A DNA stretch of 7,310 nucleotides, taken from the NCBI GenBank assembly GCA_049511115.1, contig JBEKYH010000256.1, forward strand, positions 1-7,310, given 5' to 3'. Made by a program: the position numbers and the translations under genes. The DNA comes from JBEKYH01 sp049511115. GTDB taxonomy: Bacteria > Planctomycetota > Phycisphaerae > Tepidisphaerales > Tepidisphaeraceae. Of the stretch, positions 1 through 6,098 are shown piece by piece. Within the stretch, counting starts at the first letter, position 1, and each line of letters begins with the position of its first letter. Below the pieces are notes generated by a model. That model did not search any database and was not told where the DNA came from. It was given only the letters and a program-made list of their open reading frames with translations.

Positions 1-491
1 CCGCCATTGGGCGGGTTGTATTTGAAGCCGCCGTCGCGCGGCGGATTATGCGACGGAGTAACCGCGATCCCATCGGCGAGGCCGGATTTTTTCCCACGGT
101 TAAATCTCAATATCGCGTGCGACAGCAGCGGCACGGGCGTGTAATCGTCGTTCGCGGCGATCATTGTCTCCACGCCATTGGCGGTGAGAACTTCCAGCGC
201 AGTGTCATGCGCCGGCGTATCAATTGCATGGGTGTCCTTGGCAAGAAACAGCGGCCCTGTGATGTTCTGCCCCTTGCGGTATTCGCAGATCGCCTGCGTG
301 ATGGCCAGGATATGCGCCTCCGTGAATGACCCATCCTCCGGCGTCCCGCGGTGGCCGCTGGTGCCGAAAGAGACGCGCTGATTGGGGTTGGACAGGTCCG
401 GCCGCTTCTCAAAATAATCGCGCGTCAATTGATCCACATCGATCAGCAATTCCTGCGGCGGCGGTTTTCCGGCCAGGGGTGATAGGCTCAT
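1..491 (-). CDS. pgm: Phosphoglucomutase, alpha-D-glucose phosphate-specific (N-terminal part, cut by window edge)
   Basis: Cytoplasmic enzyme that interconverts glucose 1-phosphate and glucose 6-phosphate, linking sugar catabolism with glycogen and nucleotide-sugar synthesis. Reading leftward from the ATG at 491, 163 codons are visible and the frame is open to the edge. Recognisable pieces are FGTSGHRG (residues 42-49), which opens domain I, KDTHA (85-89), and the active-site loop TPSHNPP (145-151), in which Ser147 is the serine that carries the catalytic phosphate, followed by DGGFKYNPPNG at the truncated end. From memory the match to E. coli Pgm (about 546 residues) is nearly co-linear from the first residues, so about 30% of the protein is present. 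The start is supported by a GAGG five bases upstream. The gene is divergent from the Tat-exported protein gene at 628. Confidence in family and reading frame is very high; the rest of the gene lies outside the window. Confidence 0.96.
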   Translation of the reverse strand, partial: MSLSPLAGKPPPQELLIDVDQLTRDYFEKRPDLSNPNQRVSFGTSGHRGTPEDGSFTEAHILAITQAICEYRKGQNITGPLFLAKDTHAIDTPAHDTALEVLTANGVETMIAANDDYTPVPLLSHAILRFNRGKKSGLADGIAVTPSHNPPRDGGFKYNPPNG

Positions 492-500
492 GATTTCCTC
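492..500 (-). promoter_or_regulatory. Ribosome binding site of pgm
   Basis: On the minus strand GAGGAAATC directly precedes the ATG. The GAGG core (500-497) stands five bases before the start, normal Shine-Dalgarno spacing. It supports the chosen start, which also matches the usual N-terminus of the Pgm family. Confidence 0.75.
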
Positions 501-609
501 TTTTTTCGAGCTGCGGGTTTCCCGTTTCCAAGCGCTTCAACCTGTTGGTTTTGCTTGCCACGGCGGTATTCTATCTCCCAGCACGTCCATTTCGACATAA
601 GCGCGGATC

Positions 610-618
610 AGGAAAGGG
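610..618 (+). promoter_or_regulatory. Ribosome binding site of the Tat-exported protein gene
   Basis: The purine run AGGAAAGGG ends nine bases before the ATG at 628. Its place just before a start codon that opens directly into a Tat signal peptide supports 628 as the true start. Confidence 0.6.
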
Positions 619-627
619 CGAATCGCT

Positions 628-3348
628 ATGCGAGCTTCACACAACCTGAACAGGCGGCGATTTCTCCAATTGGCCGGCGCCGTGGCGGCCGCTGGCTTGC
701 TGCCGGATCAATCCGCGCGCGCCGCCGATGCGCCTCCCTCGGCCGCCGGTGGGGCGGGCGTCGCGCTGATAAGCGATCCCGCCGATGCAATCGCCGCGGC
801 CGCTCCCGCACAGTGGGCCCTGAATTTGCTTGCCGATTCGCTCCGATCCAGCGGCCTCACCGTCAAAATTCTGCCTCAGGTCAATCAAGCAGCGGTTGGC
901 GATCTTTGCATTGTCGCCGCGGCCATTTCAAGCGCCGTCGCCAATGACCTTCTCAGCCGCTCCGGCCTCACAGCCTCCACCGCCGATGAGTCGCTGGCCA
1001 TCGTGCCCGGCCAGATAAATGGCCATGCCGCCATTCTCGCGGCCGGCGCCGACGTGCGCGGCCTTGTTTACGCCCTGACCGAGCTCAACGATCTCGTCCA
1101 ACATTCCCCCGATCCGCGCGCGGCCCTTCTGGCTGTCAAACCCATCGTCGAACAACCGGCCAATCGCATTCGCGCCATCGGCAAATTGTTCGTCACCGAT
1201 GTCGAAGACAAAGCCTGGTTCCACGATCGCGCCGCCTGGCAAAGTTATCTCACCATGCTGGCCGGCCAGCGGTTTAATCGCTTTTGCCTCCATCTCGGCT
1301 TGGGCTACGACGCGCCTTCAAATCTGCGCGATGCCTATTTCTATTTCGCCTATCCGTTCCTCTTCGATGTGCCGGGCTACTCCGTCCGCGTGCACGGCCT
1401 GAGCGACGCCGAGCGCGACGCCAACTTACAGACCCTGCAATACATCAGCGAGCAGGCCGCCGCGCGCGGGCTCCAATTTCAAATCGGCCTCTGGACGCAC
1501 GCCTTCCGCTGGGAAAACAGCCCCAACGTGAATTACACCATCGATGGCCTGACCCTCGATACGCAGGCCCCTTACTGCCGCGAGGCGATCCGCACGCTCC
1601 TGCTCGCCTGCCCCGCGATCACCGGCGTCACCCTGCGCGTGCACGGCGAAAGCGGCGTCCCTGAAGGGAGCTACGATTTCTGGAAGGCCCTCTTCAGCGG
1701 CATCGTCGCCTGCGGCCGCAAGGTCGAGATCGACATGCACGCCAAGGGGATGGACCAGCCCATGATCGACATCGCGCTTGCCACGGGTCTGCCGATAAAA
1801 ATCTCCCCGAAATTCTGGGCCGAGCATAACGGCCTGCCCTACATGCCCGCCTCGATCCGCCAGCAGGAGATGCCGCCCAAGCGCGCGGTGCAAGGCGCCT
1901 TCGCCCTCAGTTCCGGGTCGCGCAGTTTCCTCCGCTACAGCTTCGGCGATCTCCTCACCCGCGACCGCAAATACGGCATCATCCACCGCGTCTGGCCCGG
2001 CACCCAGCGCTTGCTCCTCTGGGCCGATCCCGTTTTTGCCGCCGAGTACGGCCGCATCTTCAGCTTCTGCGGCAGCGACGGCGTCGAGTTTTTTGAGCCG
2101 CTCACGTTCAAAGGCCGCAAAGGTTCCGGCCTCCCCGGCGGCCGCGATGGGTACGCCGACGCAACTCTCCGCACGCCCGGCGGTGAATGGCAAAAGTATT
2201 TGCAGACCTACCGGCTCTTGGGCCGGCTGACTTATAACCCCGACACAGGGACCGAAGTCTTGCAGCGACAATTTGTTTCCACGTTCGGCGCAGCCGCACC
2301 AACCCTTCAATCGGCATTGGCCCAATCCAGCCGCATCCTCCCGACAATCACCAGCGCGCATGATCCCTCAGCGGCGAATTACAACTACTGGCCGGAGATT
2401 TACACCAACATGTCGATCTTCGATCAGTCGAAGGCGGGCGTCTACACGGACACGCCGCGGCCGAGAATTTTCAATACCGTGAGCAGCCTCGATCCGCAGC
2501 TTTTCGCGACGGTGGAAGAATACGCCGATAGTCTGCTGGCGAATAAACCCCTGGGAAAATACACGCCCGCCGAAGTGGCCAAGCAATTGGAATCTTGGGC
2601 CTTCGGGGCCACGAGCGATTTGCTATCCGCGGCTATGGTCAGCGATGCCGCTTCTCCTGCTTATAGGCCGTTGGTAATCGACGTAACCATCGCCGCCGGA
2701 TTGGGCCGATTTTTCGCGAATAAACTTCGGGCGGCGACCTTGTTCGCGCTGTTTGATCGGTCAGGCCACGAACCCGCCCGCCAGCAGGCCATTGCCGCCT
2801 ATCGGCAGGCGCGGCAGGCTTGGGCTGATCTTTCGGCGACAGCGGAAGGCGTCTACGTGAAGGATTTGACCTTCGGCGCGGATCATCAGGTGCGCGGCTC
2901 GTGGCAGGATCGGCTGGCGGCGATCGATGAGGATATTGCCGCGATGGCAACCCAAGCGGCGCAAGCGAAGGGGCCTGCGATTGGTGATGCGATTCTCGCC
3001 GCGGTGGTACTGCCGCCGGCGCGGCCCGCGGTGAGCGTCCAACACAAGCCGCCTGCTACGTTCACGCCGGGAACAGCGCTGGAGTTGCAGTTTGAGAGTG
3101 CAACGATGCAGATTGCCTCTGCCCAACTCTGGTATCGACATGTGAATCAGGCGGAGACGTTTGCGTCAGCGGCGATGGACGGCGCTGACGGCGCATTTCG
3201 CGCGTCAATCCCGGCGGAGTACACGCGATCGCCGTTTGCGATGCAGTATTATTTTGAGATTCAATACTCGAACTTGGGGACGACGCTGATGCCGGGTTTC
3301 CGCGAGAACTTTTTGGGCCAGCCGTATTACCTGGTGCAACAAGCCTGA
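628..3348 (+). CDS. Tat-exported glycoside hydrolase-like protein of unassigned family (906 aa)
   Basis: Probably a periplasmic or secreted carbohydrate-active enzyme; substrate unknown. Seen directly: a twin-arginine signal (NRRRFLQLAGA at residues 8-18, hydrophobic stretch to about 25, likely cleavage after ARA at 32). Residues about 43-158 form an alpha/beta segment ending in a G-A-D-V-R-G-L-V-Y-A-L motif (140-150), the style of domain that precedes the barrel in GH20, GH67 and GH115 enzymes. Residues about 175-500 look like a (beta/alpha)8 barrel with motifs HGESG (339-343), VEID (366-369), HAKG (371-374), ISPKFWAEH (392-400), RYSFGD (436-441) and LLLWADP (462-468). Glu341, Glu367, Asp369 and Glu399 are candidate active-site acids. 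Residues about 510-790 are mostly helical; 797-906 resembles a beta-sandwich. The hydrolase role is inferred from this architecture, not from a recognised family. A non-catalytic glycan-binding role is possible. The 3' end lies 26 bases from a convergent gene. Confidence 0.72.
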   Translation: MRASHNLNRRRFLQLAGAVAAAGLLPDQSARAADAPPSAAGGAGVALISDPADAIAAAAPAQWALNLLADSLRSSGLTVKILPQVNQAAVGDLCIVAAAISSAVANDLLSRSGLTASTADESLAIVPGQINGHAAILAAGADVRGLVYALTELNDLVQHSPDPRAALLAVKPIVEQPANRIRAIGKLFVTDVEDKAWFHDRAAWQSYLTMLAGQRFNRFCLHLGLGYDAPSNLRDAYFYFAYPFLFDVPGYSVRVHGLSDAERDANLQTLQYISEQAAARGLQFQIGLWTHAFRWENSPNVNYTIDGLTLDTQAPYCREAIRTLLLACPAITGVTLRVHGESGVPEGSYDFWKALFSGIVACGRKVEIDMHAKGMDQPMIDIALATGLPIKISPKFWAEHNGLPYMPASIRQQEMPPKRAVQGAFALSSGSRSFLRYSFGDLLTRDRKYGIIHRVWPGTQRLLLWADPVFAAEYGRIFSFCGSDGVEFFEPLTFKGRKGSGLPGGRDGYADATLRTPGGEWQKYLQTYRLLGRLTYNPDTGTEVLQRQFVSTFGAAAPTLQSALAQSSRILPTITSAHDPSAANYNYWPEIYTNMSIFDQSKAGVYTDTPRPRIFNTVSSLDPQLFATVEEYADSLLANKPLGKYTPAEVAKQLESWAFGATSDLLSAAMVSDAASPAYRPLVIDVTIAAGLGRFFANKLRAATLFALFDRSGHEPARQQAIAAYRQARQAWADLSATAEGVYVKDLTFGADHQVRGSWQDRLAAIDEDIAAMATQAAQAKGPAIGDAILAAVVLPPARPAVSVQHKPPATFTPGTALELQFESATMQIASAQLWYRHVNQAETFASAAMDGADGAFRASIPAEYTRSPFAMQYYFEIQYSNLGTTLMPGFRENFLGQPYYLVQQA

Positions 3349-3374
3349 TTCCGCGCTGTGCCACTGGAAGCATA
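3349..3374. other. Short convergent intergenic gap
   Basis: Only 26 bases separate the stop codons of the Tat-exported protein gene and the opposing PEP-CTERM protein gene. I see no GC stem followed by a T run on either strand. The best pairing, CGCTG (3354-3358) with CAGCG (3376-3380), is five base pairs around a 17-base loop and too weak to call a terminator. Confidence 0.6.
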
Positions 3375-5993
3375 TCAGCGATTACGCCGCCGGCGGCGCG
3401 TCGCAACCATGGCGACCCCAACCGCCATCACGGCCAGTGTCGCCGGCTCCGGCACGTTGCTGCTTTCGCTCTGCCGCACCTCCGCCAGCGCCAGATTCCA
3501 CGCCGCATCAAATGATCCTGGCAATTGCTCAATTTCCCCAGTCGACAGCGTCTTGTTGAAATTCTGCGCCACCAGCAGCAAATCGGCGAAGTTCACTTGC
3601 CCGTCGTAATTGAAGTCGCCGTCGGCCCAGTCGATCGGATCGCCGTGGGTATCCAGCACGCGATTGAAATTCTGCGCGACCACCAGCAAATCCGCGAAGT
3701 TGACTGTCCCATCCAGATTTGCATCACCCGCGAGCGTATTTTCAATCAAAACCTGGTTCGCCGCCGCCGGCGTTCCCATATCCCGATTTCCGTCGGCATA
3801 TCCGACCGCATACAAACCCGGATCAGAAGCGGCAATCGAACTCACAATGCCCGCTCCTGTCCAGGTGTCCCCATTGTACCCGCTTGCCAGATATGCGCGG
3901 ATCGCCGCCGAGGGATCAGCGCCGGGCGCGAAATTGATCGCCAACGGTCCCGCCGTGATGTCCAACTTCGAACCGGGACTAATCGTCAGCCCCGACAATT
4001 CGCTCTGCGCCGTTGACGCGATTTGCGCTGATATGGGCGAGTTGCCGCCTCCCAGCGTCAAAACACCGTTACCCGTGATGTTACCGCTGACAAAAGACGC
4101 ATTGATAAATAGCGAGCCGTTGTTGTTGATCGGGCCGCTGCCGGAATACGCGCCATAGAACAGGCCGCTTGCCCCGGGATCGACGGATAGCTCTCCGTCG
4201 TTGGTTGTCGTGCCGTAGAAAATGTTGGACGGGCCGGAAAGATGCAGCGTCGCGGCGTCCACGTTGTCGACGTTTCCATAAACATAAGTCGAGCCGGACA
4301 GAGCCATAGAACCGGCGTTGGTGATATCGCCAATAAGCGACGAGGTTACGCCGCCGACGATAATCGTCCCCGTGTTATCAACCCCACTGTCGGCGCGGAA
4401 TGTGCCGTACCCCTGAATCGCGCCCGCGTTTTGCAGGGGCTGAGTGAAGTGGACGCCGCCGCCGCTCAGATTGATTTGCCCGTTGTTATTGGGGTTTTGC
4501 CCGGTGAACGTAAGGCTCTGGCCTGCTGCCACCGAGACCTGTCCGGACGTTTCATTCGTAAAAGAACCGGCGAGCCGACCCGAGCCGTCGATCAGCCCGC
4601 CGTTGGTAATACCCGACGAAATGACAGAGGTAAGCGCGTTGGTCAACTGCACTTCGCCTCCCGCGCCGATATTTAGGGCGCCCGAAGTCGTTGCAAATGA
4701 TGCATTTCCCAGCACCAGGAGTCCGCCCGAGTTGATATTCACGCTGCCCGCCGAGAATGAAATCCCGCCGTCCAGGCTCATCGTGCCGGAAATCCCCACT
4801 TGGTTGAAGGATTGCGCGAGCGCTCCCCCCTGGTCGGCCAGGAATGTCCCGCCGGGGTTAATCGTGATCATGCCCGGAGGGAACGAGCCACTTTGATAAT
4901 TGAATGTGCCGCCGGACTCGACGGTGAGGGTTTGGAAGGAAAGCACCCCGCCGGCTTGCGTAAATGTTCCATTGGAGACCGTCAGGGAATTCCCCGCCAG
5001 CAACGACATGGAAGAATTCAACGTAAACGATGTTCCCAGAAGCTGGTTGGTTCCAACCTCGACGCCGCCGTTATTGTGATAGTTGCTGAAGTCATTGGTT
5101 CCGCTGACCCACGACGCCGGGTCGAAATAATCGTAGACCGAGGAACCTGAGAAGATGTAGATGTTGCCGGTCGGCTGCACTGAGATATCCGTCACGGGAC
5201 TGTTGATCGTCGTGGAACCCAGGTCCACCCCCGCGGAATTCAGGATAGCCAGATTCGCGTTTGCCTGGCCGACGTAGAGAAGTCCCGTGGCACCGGCTGA
5301 AACGCCGGTGGGGTTGGTAATCGCAGGAGTGCCGCTGGTTCCGAACGTGCCCAGGAATGCGCCGCCGGCGCTGAAACGATCGAGGCCCGGCATTTGCGAT
5401 TGCGTATAGACCGTCCCGTCCGGGCCGGTGCTCACGAACGCCGGATTTGTGATCTGCGGGATGGTAAAGTCTCCCTGAAATGTTCCGCTCGAATTGAACA
5501 TATCGATGCGCGAATTTGCCGCGTCGGTGGTGTAAATGGTTCCATTGGGGCCAACCGCGATGCTGTTCACAAACGAGTTGGACGAAGTATTGGAGACGGG
5601 GAATGTCGTCTGCAACGTGCCGGTCGGGCTGTAGATTTCGACGCTTCCTGGACCATCGACATAGACGTTGCTGTTTGAGCCAACGGCGATTGCATAATCA
5701 CCGGATAGAGACTCTATTCCCCCCGGCGGATTCGCCAGAATTGGGAAGCTGCCGCCGGCCACGCCGCTGAGCGATTCCATCTGCACCAGGTTCTCACCCG
5801 GTTCGGTGACGTATATCGTCCCCGAGGGACTGATCGCCATGGCTGACTGCTGGGTCACGTCGCCGTTAGGAAACCAATTGGTTACGAAGGTGACTCCGGC
5901 CCGCGCCTGCGGGCTCAACTGTTCAACGACCGCCGCCGCGGCCAGAATCAATCCCGACACCGCTCGCTTAGAGAATCTGGGCTGAGACACCAT
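3375..5993 (-). CDS. Secreted NHL-propeller / beta-helix / dockerin-like PEP-CTERM surface protein (872 aa)
   Basis: A large exported, probably surface-anchored protein; molecular role unknown. Domains in order: a Sec-type signal peptide (basic start, hydrophobic 12-23, AxA cleavage site A30-R31-A32); six NHL-like units at about 51-83, 101-131, 145-176, 185-217, 230-261 and 269-293, each of the form A-V-G-P-N-G-T-I-Y followed by a strand naming a variable partner, consistent with one six-bladed propeller; a Gly/Ser/Asn/Thr-rich region (about 310-670) of short beta-strand repeats typical of a right-handed beta-helix; a planctomycete-style linker (677-750); a dockerin-like pair of calcium loops (756-813); and a PEP-CTERM signal (847-872). 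The start has a strong GGAGG six bases upstream. It lies 105 bases downstream of a paralogue on the same strand. There is no outer-membrane beta-barrel, so it is not a classical autotransporter. The architecture is clear; ligand and function are not. Confidence 0.88.
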   Translation of the reverse strand: MVSQPRFSKRAVSGLILAAAAVVEQLSPQARAGVTFVTNWFPNGDVTQQSAMAISPSGTIYVTEPGENLVQMESLSGVAGGSFPILANPPGGIESLSGDYAIAVGSNSNVYVDGPGSVEIYSPTGTLQTTFPVSNTSSNSFVNSIAVGPNGTIYTTDAANSRIDMFNSSGTFQGDFTIPQITNPAFVSTGPDGTVYTQSQMPGLDRFSAGGAFLGTFGTSGTPAITNPTGVSAGATGLLYVGQANANLAILNSAGVDLGSTTINSPVTDISVQPTGNIYIFSGSSVYDYFDPASWVSGTNDFSNYHNNGGVEVGTNQLLGTSFTLNSSMSLLAGNSLTVSNGTFTQAGGVLSFQTLTVESGGTFNYQSGSFPPGMITINPGGTFLADQGGALAQSFNQVGISGTMSLDGGISFSAGSVNINSGGLLVLGNASFATTSGALNIGAGGEVQLTNALTSVISSGITNGGLIDGSGRLAGSFTNETSGQVSVAAGQSLTFTGQNPNNNGQINLSGGGVHFTQPLQNAGAIQGYGTFRADSGVDNTGTIIVGGVTSSLIGDITNAGSMALSGSTYVYGNVDNVDAATLHLSGPSNIFYGTTTNDGELSVDPGASGLFYGAYSGSGPINNNGSLFINASFVSGNITGNGVLTLGGGNSPISAQIASTAQSELSGLTISPGSKLDITAGPLAINFAPGADPSAAIRAYLASGYNGDTWTGAGIVSSIAASDPGLYAVGYADGNRDMGTPAAANQVLIENTLAGDANLDGTVNFADLLVVAQNFNRVLDTHGDPIDWADGDFNYDGQVNFADLLLVAQNFNKTLSTGEIEQLPGSFDAAWNLALAEVRQSESSNVPEPATLAVMAVGVAMVATRRRRRNR
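3378..3455 (-). other. PEP-CTERM sorting signal of the 872-aa protein
   Basis: The protein ends with VPEP (847-850), a hydrophobic Ala/Val/Met segment (about 851-864) and the basic tail RRRRRNR. This three-part end is the recognition signal for exosortases, which cleave at the PEP motif after export. It predicts that the mature protein is processed and retained or released at the cell surface by an exosortase encoded elsewhere in the genome. Confidence 0.92.
3444..3965 (-). repeat. C-terminal paralogous module, copy A
   Basis: Encodes residues 677-850 of the 872-aa protein, from L-D-I-T to V-P-E-P. It aligns end to end with copy B at 6189-6713, with one residue fewer in the linker. Over the last 125 residues (GLYAVGYADG to VPEP) I count 14 amino-acid differences by eye, about 89% identity. 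The DNA differs at many third codon positions, so this is an old duplication kept by selection on the protein rather than a recent copy. Confidence 0.9.
3555..3728 (-). other. Dockerin-like EF-hand pair in the 872-aa protein
   Basis: Two calcium-loop motifs follow the dockerin pattern: G-D-A-N-L-D-G-T-V-N-F-A-D (residues 756-768; likely ligands D757, N759, D761, D768) and G-D-F-N-Y-D-G-Q-V-N-F-A-D (792-804; D793, N795, D797, D804). Each is followed by a helix L-L-x-V-A-Q-N-F-N. The spacing and near-identical halves fit a type I dockerin-like fold. In planctomycetes such domains usually occur without a cellulosome, so the partner cohesin, if any, is unknown. Confidence 0.9.
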
Positions 5994-5996
5994 CCC

Positions 5997-6005
5997 TCAC
6001 CTCCC
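5997..6005 (-). promoter_or_regulatory. Strong ribosome binding site of the 872-aa surface protein
   Basis: On the minus strand GGGAGGTGA, close to a full anti-16S complement, has its GGAGG core (6004-6000) six bases before the ATG at 5993. It fixes the start codon and suggests efficient translation. Confidence 0.8.
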
Positions 6006-6052
6006 CGAATAAAAATGCTCCCTTTGTTGGATTCAGAAGAACCTGGATGTGA

Positions 6053-6082
6053 AAAATACCCGATTACTACCTGGAAACTCAA
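6053..6082 (-). promoter_or_regulatory. Possible promoter of the 872-aa surface protein gene
   Basis: On the minus strand TTGAGT (6082-6077) and TATTTT (6058-6053) are separated by 18 bases, each matching four of six positions of the sigma70 consensus. The pair lies in the AT-rich part of the 105-base gap between the two PEP-CTERM genes. The gap contains no convincing terminator after the upstream gene, so co-transcription from further upstream is equally possible. Confidence 0.3.
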
Positions 6083-6098
6083 GAAATTAACAAAACTT

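Larger units (their letters stand above)
492..627. promoter_or_regulatory. Divergent intergenic region between pgm and the Tat-exported protein gene
   Basis: These 136 bases separate two divergent genes and must hold promoters for both unless transcription enters from elsewhere. Visible elements are a perfect 8-base palindrome AAGCGCTT at 530-537 and, for the plus strand, a weak sigma70-like pair TTGGTT (545-550) and TATTCT (567-572) with a 16-base spacer. I could not find a convincing promoter for pgm on the minus strand. The promoter assignment is tentative: each hexamer matches consensus only partly (3/6 and 4/6). Confidence 0.35.

Noticed and set aside
48..412. Several short open frames on both strands over the left-hand 400 bases
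   Set aside because: They are out of frame with phosphoglucomutase, whose motifs cover this stretch without interruption.
1426..2361. Long minus-strand open frame (311 codons) inside the Tat-exported protein gene
   Set aside because: It lies wholly antisense to a well-supported gene in GC-rich DNA, where such open frames arise from codon bias. Its translation shows no domain, signal or plausible composition.
3354..3380. Hairpin CGCTG/CAGCG between the convergent genes as a terminator
   Set aside because: The stem is only five base pairs with a 17-base loop and no T run on either strand.
3555..3728. Cellulosome component
   Set aside because: Dockerin-like loops alone do not show a cellulosome. 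There is no scaffoldin, cohesin or catalytic domain in these two proteins, and planctomycetes commonly carry such loops in PEP-CTERM proteins.
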